Positions 52,571 through 61,874 are shown, counted from the stretch's first letter. The stretch is 64,000 bases of DNA from JABJGO01 sp963921245 (GCA_963921245.4 CAWUEY030000001.1:496001-560000); one strand, 5' to 3'. Program-made: numbers and translations. Notes: generated from the sequence alone by a model not told the origin.

Positions 52571-53593
52571 ATGCCATTTTCAGAATTCAAGAGTTTCAGT
52601 GATGTTCGTGACCTGATGAGCAATCTGCCGGGTCCCGATGCCGCCGCACGATCCGCAGCAACAGAGCGTGAACCGCAATTGACCAAACCGGCAGGTTCTC
52701 TCGGGCGGCTCGAGGAGATCGCGGCATGGCTGGCAACCTGGCAAGGGAAACACCGGCCCGCGCTTGATCGGGTGGTGGTTCAAATCTTTGCCGGAAATCA
52801 CGGCGTGGCCGCAAGGGGTGTTTCTGCGTTTCCGTCGGATGTAACGGCTCAGATGGTCGGAAATTTTGAAAATGGCGGTGCAGCCATCAACCAGATAACG
52901 CGCGTTATGGGTGCCGAGCTAATGGTCACGGCCCTCGATCTGGAGAACCCCACCCAGGATTTTTCCGAGGCCCCGGCCATGAGCGAGAATGAAACCCTGA
53001 CTGCCCTCTCGACCGGGTGGGCTTGCGTATCGGAAGACATGGACCTGCTGTGCCTTGGCGAAATGGGCATCGGCAATACCTCGGCGGCTGCCGCTATCGC
53101 CCGTGGTCTGTTTGGCGGCATGGCGGCAGACTGGGTTGGTCCCGGCACGGGCGTCACCGGTTCTGCCCTGTCTCGTAAAGCAGAAATTATAGAACAGTCC
53201 GTAAATCTACACAGCGCGCACATGAGCGATGGCCTCGACGTGTTGTGCCATGTGGGTGGGCGTGAACTGGCAGCTATGGCGGGGGCCGTGCTGGCCGCCC
53301 GGGTGCACAGGGTGCCTGTGGTCCTGGACGGGTATGTGGCGACCGCCGCCGTCGCATCACTCAAAGCCTGCAACTCATCCGCGCTCGATCATTGTGTTGC
53401 CGGGCATGTTTCCAGGGAACCCGGGCACAGAAAACTGCTGGGTGTCCTCGGGATGGAGCCGTTACTTAATCTGGACATGCGTCTGGGAGAGGGATCGGGG
53501 GCCGGTGTGGCCATTGGCCTGATTCGGGCCGCCCACGCCTGCCACACAGGTATGGCAACATTTGCCGAGGCCGGTGTCAGTGATAAAGCGTAA
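52571..53593 (+). CDS. cobT: nicotinate-nucleotide--dimethylbenzimidazole phosphoribosyltransferase
   Basis: 340 residues from ATG 52571 (the frame is open upstream into cobS territory). Marks are KPAGSLGRLEEIAAWLATWQG, VQIFAGNHGVAARGVSAFPSDVTAQMV, LCLGEMGIGNTSAAAAI, and the catalytic Glu region MRLGEGSGAGVAIGLIRAA. It forms alpha-ribazole phosphate from NaMN and DMB, feeding the phosphatase and CobS encoded on the other strand. Confidence 0.96.
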   Translation: MPFSEFKSFSDVRDLMSNLPGPDAAARSAATEREPQLTKPAGSLGRLEEIAAWLATWQGKHRPALDRVVVQIFAGNHGVAARGVSAFPSDVTAQMVGNFENGGAAINQITRVMGAELMVTALDLENPTQDFSEAPAMSENETLTALSTGWACVSEDMDLLCLGEMGIGNTSAAAAIARGLFGGMAADWVGPGTGVTGSALSRKAEIIEQSVNLHSAHMSDGLDVLCHVGGRELAAMAGAVLAARVHRVPVVLDGYVATAAVASLKACNSSALDHCVAGHVSREPGHRKLLGVLGMEPLLNLDMRLGEGSGAGVAIGLIRAAHACHTGMATFAEAGVSDKA

Positions 53594-53867
53594 ACTGAAT
53601 TCTCGACCATTGGACGTTGAATATCAGTGTTCGCCACGGAGGTCGCACCTGGTACGGTAATGGTATGAGTAATGAACTTCCAAAAGGTGGCTGCCCGCAT
53701 GAAGGCCGCCCGTGCAGCACAGGTATAAAAGCAGAACAAGCCTGAACCGGGGTCATTGAAACGCCTGTCCCCTGAATAGCGCTACCCGTTTCCCTGCTTT
53801 GCAAACGCGTCCGGGTGGCGTAAAAAAGCCTCCGAAACACCACCCTTTCTGACAATCGAGAGCAGGA
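53594..53867. other. gap between cobT and gmhA
   Basis: A 26-codon frame from ATG 53665 (MSNELPKGGCPHEGRPC) and an overlapping minus-strand frame are the only candidates, with no recognised family. No cobalamin-riboswitch core or intrinsic terminator was recognised. The promoter for gmhA-hldE probably lies here. Confidence 0.3.
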
Positions 53868-54452
53868 ATGGATCTAAAGGCATTTTTCACCTCAGAGTTC
53901 AACGAGCACACCTCCGTTACCGAACACACCCTTGATCAGGTTCAGAAACCGTTTGAGGCGATGGTGAATACCTGCGTTGAGGCCATTCAAAACCAGGGCA
54001 AGATCGTCTTTTTCGGCAATGGCGGCAGTGCCGCCGATGCCCAACATCTGGCAACAGAACTGACGGTCCGTTACGTCCAGGCACGCCCGCCGCTCGCCGC
54101 CATCGCTCTGACCACTGACACCTCCACCCTGACCGCCGTCGCCAATGATTATGGCTATGAAGATGTTTTTGCCCGGCAGATTCTTGCGCTTTGCAACAAC
54201 AAGGACGTGATTATCGGCATATCCACATCTGGTAATTCCGCCAACGTGATCAAGGGCCTCAAACAGGCCCGGGATCTGGGCTGTGTTTGTATCGGGTTCA
54301 CGGGCGCGGAAGGTGGCGAACTGGCCGCACAACAACTTGCCGACACGCTGATATGTGTGCCCTCGAAGAATACGCCCCGCATTCAGGAAATGCATATCCT
54401 GATCGGTCATCTGTTGTGCGCCGCCCTGGAACAGGAACTGGGATTGCTATGA
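53868..54452 (+). CDS. gmhA: phosphoheptose isomerase
   Basis: 194 residues. The SIS domain is shown by GKIVFFGNGGSAADAQHLATEL, LTTDTSTLTAVANDYGYEDVFARQI and IGISTSGNSANVIKGLKQA, with IQEMHILIGHLLC at the end carrying the zinc/active-site residues of GmhA. It converts sedoheptulose 7-phosphate to D-glycero-manno-heptose 7-phosphate for LPS core. Its stop overlaps the hldE ATG. Confidence 0.95.
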   Translation: MDLKAFFTSEFNEHTSVTEHTLDQVQKPFEAMVNTCVEAIQNQGKIVFFGNGGSAADAQHLATELTVRYVQARPPLAAIALTTDTSTLTAVANDYGYEDVFARQILALCNNKDVIIGISTSGNSANVIKGLKQARDLGCVCIGFTGAEGGELAAQQLADTLICVPSKNTPRIQEMHILIGHLLCAALEQELGLL

Positions 54453-55912
54453 ACGGGCGCAATTCCTTGATCCGCAACATCGGTCGCATGGATCAGGCCC
54501 CAGTTCTGGTTGTCGGAGACGTCATGCTGGACCAGTTTGTCTATGGCGAGGTAACCCGCATCTCCCCGGAGGCCCCGATCCCGGTGCTCCGGGTTGAGCG
54601 CGAAACAAACATGCTTGGCGGGGCCGGAAATGTGGTGCGCAATGTAACGGACCTTGGCGGCAAGCCCCGGCTGGTATCTGTGATCGGGGCGGACAGTGCG
54701 GGCACAAAAGTCAAATCCCTGTTGTCCCAAAACAACATCCCCACGGATGCCCTGGTGGCTGTGAAAGACCGGGCGACAGGAATCAAAATCCGGTACCTGG
54801 CCGGAAACCAACAACTGCTCCGTACCGACAAGGAAACCGTATCCCCGGTTACCACAACCATCGCCAAAAAATTGATCGGCGCTGCGAAGCGGGCTATGAA
54901 GGGCTGTCGGGCCGTCATCATTTCCGACTATGGCAAAGGTGCCCTGGTCCCGGATGTGATCGAAAGCGTTATTGATGTCGCGCGGGCCCGCAACCTGCCT
55001 GTTATTGTTGATCCCAAAGGCCGTGATTATTGGCGATATCAGGGGGCGACACTGGTAACACCAAACCGGGCGGAATTGGCGGAAGCTGTCGGCCATGCCG
55101 TGACAGTGGAAAGCGATATTGTTGACGGTGCCAAAACACTTGTGGCCGACTATGACCTGAGCGCCGTTCTCGTGACCCGCAGCCAGGATGGCATGACCCT
55201 GGTATCTGCCGACGGACGTGTCAGCCATCTCGCCGCCGAGGCGCGAGAAGTCTTTGATGTCTCCGGTGCCGGAGATACCGTGGTCGCTACAATCGCAACG
55301 GCCATGGCTGGCGGGGTGGGCATGAAAGATGCCGCCCGCATAGCCAACGTGGCAGCCGGTATCGTCGTCGGTAAAGTCGGTACGGCCTCGGCCTTTGGTG
55401 CGGATATCATTTCAGCTTTGCATCATCAGCAAACCGGATCGGGTGATGCAAAAATCTGTGATCAGAAACAATTGCTAGAACGGGTCAAGCTCTGGCGACA
55501 ATTGGGGTTCAGGGTAGGCTTCACCAACGGGTGTTTCGATTTGCTGCATCCGGGCCATGTCTCGTTGCTCCAACAGGCCAGAAACACCTGTGACAAACTC
55601 ATTGTCGGTCTTAATTCCGATAGCAGTGTACGCCGCCTGAAAGGGCCGTCTCGGCCCGTCCAGAATCAGGCCTCCCGGGCAACCGTATTGTCTTCATTGG
55701 CCACGGTGGATGCGGTTACCATCTTCGGGGAGCAAACACCAATGAAACTCATCAAGGCCATCAGGCCTGACGTGCTCATTAAGGGGGCGGACTACACCAT
55801 CGATACGGTCGTGGGTGCCGAAGTGGTTCAGGAGTACGGCGGTGAGGTTTTCCTGGCACGCATTGAAACCGGCCATTCCACAACCGGCACCATCAGCACG
55901 TTGAACAAGTAG
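54449..55912 (+). CDS. hldE: bifunctional heptose-7-phosphate kinase / heptose-1-phosphate adenylyltransferase
   Basis: 487 residues from ATG 54449 (four-base overlap with gmhA). The N-terminal PfkB-type kinase (~1-325) has NMLGGAGNVVRNVTDLGG and FDVSGAGDTVVATIATAMAGG. The C-terminal nucleotidyltransferase (~350-487) has the HxGH motif in FTNGCFDLLHPGHVSLLQQA and VLIKGADYTIDTVVGAE. With gmhA it supplies ADP-heptose for the GT9 enzyme at 5791-6771. GmhB and HldD are not in the window. Confidence 0.95.
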   Translation: MNGRNSLIRNIGRMDQAPVLVVGDVMLDQFVYGEVTRISPEAPIPVLRVERETNMLGGAGNVVRNVTDLGGKPRLVSVIGADSAGTKVKSLLSQNNIPTDALVAVKDRATGIKIRYLAGNQQLLRTDKETVSPVTTTIAKKLIGAAKRAMKGCRAVIISDYGKGALVPDVIESVIDVARARNLPVIVDPKGRDYWRYQGATLVTPNRAELAEAVGHAVTVESDIVDGAKTLVADYDLSAVLVTRSQDGMTLVSADGRVSHLAAEAREVFDVSGAGDTVVATIATAMAGGVGMKDAARIANVAAGIVVGKVGTASAFGADIISALHHQQTGSGDAKICDQKQLLERVKLWRQLGFRVGFTNGCFDLLHPGHVSLLQQARNTCDKLIVGLNSDSSVRRLKGPSRPVQNQASRATVLSSLATVDAVTIFGEQTPMKLIKAIRPDVLIKGADYTIDTVVGAEVVQEYGGEVFLARIETGHSTTGTISTLNK

Positions 55913-55925
55913 GCCTACACCTTTT

Positions 55926-58022
55926 TTAGCCACCGTCCCCGAACAACCCGGACAATAATCCCGTCCACAGGCTTTCTCCCTGTTTCGGTCCTGCCGGTTT
56001 TTCCGTGTCAAGTTGTGCGACCGCGACACCCTCATGGGCTGTCATCATCACCTGACTCCAGACCACGGCTGGCAACCCTCCGCCGGTAAGCTTACGAGGT
56101 GGTGCGCCATTATCGTTTCCCATCCAAACGCCGGTCACCAGATCAGGCGTATATCCGATGAACCAGCCATCCCGGAAATTCTGACTGGTGCCGGTCTTTC
56201 CGGCGGCGGGTCTATTGAGGGTGGCCTTGTGGCCGGTGCCAGCACTGATCACGCGCGACAGCATGGTATTGACGGCACGAACATGACGGCGCGCAACCAC
56301 TTGTCCGGGTCCGGAGCCTGAACGCTCATAGAGCAGGTTGCCATCACGATCACGGATATCCTCAATCGCGTAAGGCCAGACCGCGAGACCATTGTTGGGA
56401 AATGTGGCGTAAGCCGCCGTGATCTCCAACAGGCTCACCTCATGCGTTCCTAGGGCGAGGCTGGGATGGGGCTGTGGATCGCCGGTTATGCCCAACCGTC
56501 CGGCAACACGGGCGACGTTCCCCCATCCGGCATACCGTGCAACCTTGACCGCAATGGCATTGCTGGATCGGGCCATGGCGTCGCTCAAACTCATGGTGCC
56601 GTGGTAAGACCCGTCAAAGTTCCGGGGCTTCCAGCCATTGATGTCAACGGGCTCATCTATCATACGCGTGTCCGGACGTAACCCTGCCTCCAGTCCGGCC
56701 AGATAAACAAACGGTTTGAAGGCGGAGCCGGGTTGCCGCTGCGCCGACGTGGCACGATTGAATTGGCTACGCCCATAAGACCGCCCGCCGACCATGGCGC
56801 GAATGGCACCCCCCGGTGACAGAGATATCACAGCGGCCTGGCTGATACCCTGTTCCCTACCCGCCTGATCCAACGCACGGCCCACAGATACATCCGCCGA
56901 GCGCTGAATGATCGGATCCAGGGTTGTTCGCACCACGACGTCGCGGTCCAGCGTGATATAGTCCGGCACCTGTTCCATGACCCAATCCACGAAATAACGA
57001 CTACCCGCGCCCTGACGACCGGCCAGGGATAAACCACGATCGGCGTGGGCCGCTTCGGCTTCGCGCTCCGTCAGATAACCCGCCGCCACCATATTGTTCA
57101 GGACGATTTTAGTCCGTTTTTCGGCGCGGGCCGGACTGCTGACAGGGTTCAATCGGCTGGGGGCCTTCATCAATCCGCCGATCATGGCTGCCTGCCAGGT
57201 GGAGACCTGCGATGCCGGCCTTCCGAAGTACTTGCGCGAGGCGGCATCCACCCCCCAGGAGCCAGCACCCAGATACACACGGTTCATGTAAACCGTCAGG
57301 ATTTCGTCCTTGCTGAACCTGTGCTCCAGCCACAGCGCGATCAACAGCTCTTGAACCTTGCGCTTGATGGTTCGCTCAGGCGTCAGAAACAGGTTCTTCG
57401 CGACCTGCTGGGTCAGGGTAGAGCCGCCTTGCCGCACGCGCCCGGCCCGTACATTCACCCACATGGCTCGGGCGAGGCCGATCACATCCAGACCGAAGTG
57501 GGTGTAGAACCGTCGATCTTCGGTAGCGATAATCGCCTGCGGTAATGCAGGCGGCAGGTCCTGCAATCGCACCGGCAGGCCGTACATGTCTCCAACCGTG
57601 GCGAGCTCTGTACCGTCACTGGCGAGCACTGTTACAGAAGGCTTGCGCGTGGCAGAAAACGCTGCATCCACATCCGGCAAATCATAGGCGTAATAAGCCA
57701 ACACCCCGGCCAGAACCACGCCGCCCCAAACGCCGACGACCGTCCCCCAGTAGAGGGACACACGAAACAGTTGCTGCAACCCTCGAAAGGCCGCTGATGG
57801 GAAACCGCCGGGCCAACCTGGTCCCGTACGCCGCCGGGACGTTCGCGTCGATGACGCGCGGCGCGACGAGACCCCATCGGATGAAGACGGCGCGGGCTTT
57901 CGAGCGGATGATTTGACCGCTGCTTTTCCCGTTGGTTTGACTTTTTTCTCGCCGGACGATTTTGTCCGCCTGCGCGAAACGGGCGATCCCTTGGGGCGCC
58001 TTGATTTAGCGTTGTTAGCCAT
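55926..58022 (-). CDS. penicillin-binding protein 1A family peptidoglycan synthase
   Basis: 698 residues. A ~75-residue Lys/Arg/Ser-rich cytoplasmic tail precedes one membrane helix (~90-112). The GT51 glycosyltransferase follows with IIATEDRRFYTHFGLDVIGLARA and GGSTLTQQVAKNLFL. The transpeptidase has SxxK in RQPGSAFKPFVYLAG, SSN in MARSSNAIAVKVA and KTG in PAAGKTGTSQNFRDGWF. It polymerises and cross-links peptidoglycan. The C-terminus is shorter than in large PBP1A proteins, closer to the PBP1C/2D-like short forms. It converges with hldE. Confidence 0.93.
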   Translation of the reverse strand: MANNAKSRRPKGSPVSRRRTKSSGEKKVKPTGKAAVKSSARKPAPSSSDGVSSRRASSTRTSRRRTGPGWPGGFPSAAFRGLQQLFRVSLYWGTVVGVWGGVVLAGVLAYYAYDLPDVDAAFSATRKPSVTVLASDGTELATVGDMYGLPVRLQDLPPALPQAIIATEDRRFYTHFGLDVIGLARAMWVNVRAGRVRQGGSTLTQQVAKNLFLTPERTIKRKVQELLIALWLEHRFSKDEILTVYMNRVYLGAGSWGVDAASRKYFGRPASQVSTWQAAMIGGLMKAPSRLNPVSSPARAEKRTKIVLNNMVAAGYLTEREAEAAHADRGLSLAGRQGAGSRYFVDWVMEQVPDYITLDRDVVVRTTLDPIIQRSADVSVGRALDQAGREQGISQAAVISLSPGGAIRAMVGGRSYGRSQFNRATSAQRQPGSAFKPFVYLAGLEAGLRPDTRMIDEPVDINGWKPRNFDGSYHGTMSLSDAMARSSNAIAVKVARYAGWGNVARVAGRLGITGDPQPHPSLALGTHEVSLLEITAAYATFPNNGLAVWPYAIEDIRDRDGNLLYERSGSGPGQVVARRHVRAVNTMLSRVISAGTGHKATLNRPAAGKTGTSQNFRDGWFIGYTPDLVTGVWMGNDNGAPPRKLTGGGLPAVVWSQVMMTAHEGVAVAQLDTEKPAGPKQGESLWTGLLSGLFGDGG

Positions 58023-58400
58023 GCCCCGGACCCTAAGGCGACGCTCTTAGGAATCGGTTAAAACCAGCCACACCCGCCGCCGCATTGCATTTTATATAAA
58101 AAGTGCTGAATTACATTGGTAGACGACACAGAATTGTCTTCGCATATGTACGACATAAATTGCCCCAATGCGTCACGTCCGCCGTTTGCCCTAGTCAGAT
58201 GCAGAGATAGTAAAAATAGGGCCAGGCCACACAGAATTTTATACCTTTCCCGGCCATGCTCTGCTGGGCATGATCCTTTCTAAAGTGCTGGCCATGGCTA
58301 TTTCCCTGGTCTCAGAGTGATCATGGGCGGTCAAGGTAGTGACCGAGCGGCGCTGATAGTAGGCCTTAACAGCGACAAGCCAGGGCCCCGTCTAGGCTAG
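58023..58400. other. intergenic region upstream of the insertion sequence
   Basis: No open frame with recognisable coding character and no RNA gene was identified. It should contain the promoter of the PBP gene (A+T-rich around 58090-58120). It ends with the CTAG into which the IS481-type element inserted. Confidence 0.4.
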
Positions 58401-58403
58401 TTT

Positions 58404-58423
58404 TTTAGTCCCGGCGTGTGATG
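58404..58423 (+). repeat. left terminal inverted repeat of the IS481-type element
   Basis: TTTAGTCCCGG followed by CGTGTGATG; pairs with the right end at 59393-59412 with two mismatches. Confidence 0.8.
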
Positions 58424-58457
58424 ATGTACTGAATATCATCATTAATAAGGAGGCTCT

Positions 58458-59419
58458 ACGGGACAGGTATTACACGCGACCGCCCTGACGCCGCCCGCGG
58501 TCCGAGCGGCAATACAGCGCTCGACGGCTTCTCTCGCGGCATTGAGTGAACGCTATGGGATCAACCCGAAGACGGTGATGAAGTGGCGCAAGCGTTGCTC
58601 TGTCGAGGATGCGCCGATGGGTCCGAGGAGCGTTCGCTCGACGGTTTTCACGGCAGAGCAAGAGGCGTTGATTGTCGGTTTTCGCAAATATACCCTGCTG
58701 CCTCTGGACGATTGCCTGTATACGCTTCAGGCGACGATCCCGCATCTGACCCGCTCTTACCTGCACCGTTGCCTGCGGCGTCATGGCGTTAACCGAGTGG
58801 CGGTCATGAAGGACGGCAAGCCGAAGAAGACGTTCAAGACATACCCCATGGGCTATTTCCACATTGACATTGCCGAGGGGCGGACCGGGGAAGGGAAGTT
58901 CTAGCTTTTCGTTGCCATGGACAGGACCTCGAAATACGCTTTCGCCCGGCTTGGTGTATCGGAAATACCAAAACCGCACCGGCTTTTCTCGCCGCCCTGG
59001 TGGCGCCCGCGCCCTAGCGCATCCACACGGTACCCACCGACAACGGCATCCCGTTCGCCGACTTGCCGAAGAACCGCAAGGGACCTACGGCCATGTTGCG
59101 CGGTCATCCGTTTGACCGGGCCTGCCAACGTCACGGGATCGAACACCGCCTGACCAAACCCAATCACCCGTGGACCAACGCTCAGGTCGAGCGCATGAAC
59201 CGAACCCTTAAGGAGGCCACGGTCAAACGCTATCACTACGACACTCACGACCGGCGGCGAACCCACCTCGGCGACTTCGTCATGGCCTACAACTTCGCCC
59301 GAAGGCTCAAGACACTCAAAGGACTGACGCCATACGAATACATCTGCAAGACCTGGACAAATGAGACGGAAATATTCAGACTCAACCCAACCCATCACTC
59401 CCCGGGACTAAACAACTAG
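58458..59419 (+). pseudogene. IS481-family transposase, broken
   Basis: The N-terminal frame (GQVLHAT ... SERYGINPKTVMKWRKR; LLPLDDCLYTLQATIPHLTRS; YPMGYFHIDIAEGRTGEG) matches the HTH and start of the DDE domain. The expected ATG at 58458 is ACG. A TAG at 58902-58904 replaces a Tyr codon (KLYLFVA expected). At least two frame changes follow before 59060. The C-terminal frame (59063-59419; HPFDRACQRHGIEHRLTKPNHPWTNAQVERMNRTLKEA) carries the DDE glutamate. Its stop TAG (59417-59419) is supplied by the target CTAG outside the element. Confidence 0.88.
59393..59412 (-). repeat. right terminal inverted repeat of the IS481-type element
   Basis: CATCACTCCCCGGGACTAAA; complement of the left end. The transposase frame reads through it. 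Confidence 0.8.
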
Positions 59420-59586
59420 GCGCCTACAACAACACGGTCTATGGGAGTCTTTACCGGCTGTAGCGCCGTATCTCTCTTGAACATCGATGTATCAATGTAA
59501 TAGGTGATCCCCGACATGTGTGGTGAAAAGAACGGGTTCCATCGCCAGCGATGGCCTCTTAAATCCCGGACTCAATCACTCATCCG

Positions 59587-59880
59587 TTATTTACTGAAGG
59601 AACAGATTTCCTTGATCCGTCGGGAAAAGTTCGCGGCCTTGTATTGTTGTGCAAGGCGGACCACATCCTTGCGCTGAAATACAAGCCCAGCACTACGTGA
59701 CTGACAGCCATGGACGTAGACTATTGCGCCGCTGTACCCGACCACACCCAATTCCTCCAGCAACTGGTTTTCTTCCTCAACGCTAAGGTCTACCAGTTGT
59801 GTTTCATCTTTCGGCCCGGCGGTTCCACAGGCACTAACCAGCAGAAACAAGGATATGATCCACATCGTTTTACGCATCAT
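59587..59880 (-). CDS. small putative lipoprotein
   Basis: 97 residues from MMRKTMWIISLFLLVSACG, a lipoprotein signal with lipobox LVSAC. The mature ~80 residues (GPKDETQLVDLSVEEENQLLEELGVVGYSGAIVYVHGC) have no family I recognise; a single Cys pair (GCQ ... EIC) could form a disulfide. The frame is open 21 codons upstream but the lipoprotein signal fixes the start. It is divergent from bioM, about 117 bases apart. Confidence 0.7.
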   Translation of the reverse strand: MMRKTMWIISLFLLVSACGTAGPKDETQLVDLSVEEENQLLEELGVVGYSGAIVYVHGCQSRSAGLVFQRKDVVRLAQQYKAANFSRRIKEICSFSK

Positions 59881-59997
59881 GCGGGCATACTGAAACAAAT
59901 CGCACGAAGAGTCGATAAAAGGAGCTTGCAGGGCCGGGATCAATCTTTAAACGTCTCTTCTTCCTGACCCGCGCTGGGTCGCCGGGAGAGTATCGCG

Positions 59998-60696
59998 GTG
60001 GCAGTTCTAGCTGTTGATAATGTCGGATATGAACGAGAGGGCAAACCCGTGCTTTCCGGTGTTTCCCTTCAAACATCGGCGCGCCGGATCGGTCTTGTCG
60101 GTCGAAACGGTTCCGGCAAATCCAGTTTCATACGTTTGATTGCGGGGCTGGCAAAGCCCGACACGGGATCCATCAGGGTTTTTGGTAAAAACCCGGAAGC
60201 GGATCGAGCGGCAGCTCTTCGCACTGTCGGAATGATCTTTCAGAACCCCGACCACCAGATCATTTTCCCGACAATAGGCGAAGAGCTTGCTTTCGGTCTG
60301 GAAAACCTGGGCTTCAGTGATGCCGACCGAAAACAGAAAATCGAAGATGTTCTTGGGCGATTTGACTGGCAGGGTCTGGAATCAGTGCCCGTCCACACCC
60401 TGTCCCACGGACAAAAACACCTGTTGTGCTTGATGGCGGTTCTGGTAATGGAGCCGCGACTGGTGATCTTTGATGAGCCGTACGCGGGACTGGATCGCCC
60501 CACGGCGCGGCATATGAAGAAAATCGTTCGTTCTCTGAATAAAAATGTCATGGTCATCAGTCATGATCCGATGGACTTTGAAGGATTTGATGAGCTGATC
60601 TGGCTCGAAGCCGGGAACCTGCAGGCACACGGCCCTGTTTCGACGGTTTTGCCCGCGTACCTCCAGGCCATGGATACGGATGGTGCGGGATGTTGA
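59998..60696 (+). CDS. bioM: energy-coupling factor ATPase, biotin transport (BioM)
   Basis: 232 residues from a GTG. Walker A is GLVGRNGSGKSS, the Q-loop GMIFQNPDHQIIF, the ABC signature HTLSHGQKHLL, Walker B RLVIFDEPYAGL, and the switch His is in VMVISHDPMD. HQIIF after the Q-loop is typical of ECF ATPases (CbiO/BioM type). It powers biotin uptake together with BioN and BioY encoded next to it; overlap with bioN is seven bases. Confidence 0.92.
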   Translation: MAVLAVDNVGYEREGKPVLSGVSLQTSARRIGLVGRNGSGKSSFIRLIAGLAKPDTGSIRVFGKNPEADRAAALRTVGMIFQNPDHQIIFPTIGEELAFGLENLGFSDADRKQKIEDVLGRFDWQGLESVPVHTLSHGQKHLLCLMAVLVMEPRLVIFDEPYAGLDRPTARHMKKIVRSLNKNVMVISHDPMDFEGFDELIWLEAGNLQAHGPVSTVLPAYLQAMDTDGAGC

Positions 60697-61319
60697 GTCT
60701 GTCTATTGCCAGGAAAACCTGGGCTCATTCCGTGGGGGCATGGTGGAAACTGGCTGCACTGGTTCTGATTACCACCATGCTGTTTCCCGTTACGGATGTG
60801 TGGGTTCTAGGCGTGGCTTTGTTGGCGGCGACAGGGCTCACCGTCAGTCTGGGCAGGACGGCGTGCGTCCGGACCGTCAGCTTGGGTAAGGGGCTTCTGC
60901 CTTTTGTTGCCCTCATGATAGGGTTTCATTTGGTCTTTGGCACTCTTGTCGAGGGCCTTGCCATTTCATTCCGCTTACTGGCTCTGGTTCTCATGGCCAA
61001 CGTCGTAACCATGACCACGCCGCTCCGCGATATCATGAGGATCGTCGAGACCTTGATAGCCCCGTTGGCATTTACTGGCTTAAGCCCCCGCACCGTTTCG
61101 GTGGCGGTCGGCCTGATGGTGCGTTTTGTGCCGGCGTTTATGAGCCGCGCCGCTCATATGCGCGAGGCCTGGGCCGCTCGCTCACACCGCCGCCCGCGCT
61201 GGAATCTGGTTATACCTCTGGGAATGTCTGTACTGGACGATTCCGATCGTGTATCTGAAGCGCTCCGCGCCCGTGGCGGTGTAAGCACCGTTACCCATAC
61301 GGCCAATGCCATGGAGTAG
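60690..61319 (+). CDS. bioN: energy-coupling factor transmembrane protein BioN
   Basis: 209 residues with about five hydrophobic segments and the conserved ECF-T coupling motif ARG: MREAWAARSHRR and the C-terminal SEALRARGG. These helices contact the ATPase. The ATG lies inside bioM. The stop TAG at 61317-61319 is in the same frame as the following bioY. Confidence 0.9.
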   Translation: MLSLSIARKTWAHSVGAWWKLAALVLITTMLFPVTDVWVLGVALLAATGLTVSLGRTACVRTVSLGKGLLPFVALMIGFHLVFGTLVEGLAISFRLLALVLMANVVTMTTPLRDIMRIVETLIAPLAFTGLSPRTVSVAVGLMVRFVPAFMSRAAHMREAWAARSHRRPRWNLVIPLGMSVLDDSDRVSEALRARGGVSTVTHTANAME

Positions 61320-61325
61320 ACTATC

Positions 61326-61874
61326 CTGGAACGATCGCTTTCCCGCATTGCCTTGTTTGCCGCCCTGATTGTGGTTTTGGGCCTGATGCCCAAGTTTAAT
61401 CTGGTGGCCGGGGTGCCGATAACCGCACAGACCCTCGGTGTGATGCTGGCCGGGGCTGTTTTGGGGGCCAGGCGCGGCGCGCTTGCGGTTCTGCTGTTCC
61501 TGCTCCTTGTTGCCATCGGATTTCCGTTTCTTGCCGGTGGCCGGGGAGGGCTGGGTGTATTCGCCTCACCTTCCGTCGGGTTTCTGATCGGCTGGCCATT
61601 AGGGGCCTTTGTCACCGGGTTAATGGTGGAACGGATGACCGGTTTCCGTCTGCTCACCCGCACGATTGTCGCCAGCGTACTGGGGGGAATTTTGGTAATT
61701 TATGCATTTGGAATTCCGGGAATGGCTGTTGTGCTGGAAAAATCGCTCATCGAAGCAACCGGATTTGCCCTGCCGTTTATCCCCGGCGATGTACTCAAGG
61801 CTTTGCTCGCCGGTGTTATCGTCCAGGGCCTGTACCGGATGCGACCCGGCGCTCTATCATCAACGCACGAGTGA
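61326..61874 (+). CDS. bioY: biotin-binding S component BioY
   Basis: About 182 residues. BioY marks are FNLVAGVPITAQTLGVMLAGAVLGARRG, FPFLAGGRGGLGVFASPSVGFLIGWPLGAF and the C-terminal FIPGDVLKALLAGVI, all membrane segments of the biotin-binding protein. No ATG or GTG is available at the N-terminus: between the bioN stop and the conserved region only CTG (61326), ATT and TTG (61353) occur. CTG is favoured because GGAG (61313-61316) lies nine bases before it. The gene is in the same frame as bioN. Confidence 0.9.
   Translation: MERSLSRIALFAALIVVLGLMPKFNLVAGVPITAQTLGVMLAGAVLGARRGALAVLLFLLLVAIGFPFLAGGRGGLGVFASPSVGFLIGWPLGAFVTGLMVERMTGFRLLTRTIVASVLGGILVIYAFGIPGMAVVLEKSLIEATGFALPFIPGDVLKALLAGVIVQGLYRMRPGALSSTHE

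Larger units (their letters stand above)
58401..59415 (+). mobile_element. IS481-family insertion sequence, decayed
   Basis: About 1015 bp, the usual size for the family, flanked on both sides by CTAG (58397-58400 and 59416-59419), the known IS481 target core. Terminal inverted repeats begin TTTTTTAGTCCCGG on the left; the right end reads CCGGGACTAAACAA, which is the complement of TTGTTTAGTCCCGG. They continue with near-matching GTGTGATG and CATCACTC. The single transposase is interrupted, so the element cannot move itself. Confidence 0.85.

Noticed and set aside
31809..53867. Cobalamin riboswitch upstream of cob operons
   Set aside because: The leaders before cbiX, cbiD, SCO, MFS, cobS/cobT and gmhA were read on both strands; the conserved B12-box core was not recognised. 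A covariance-model search would be decisive.
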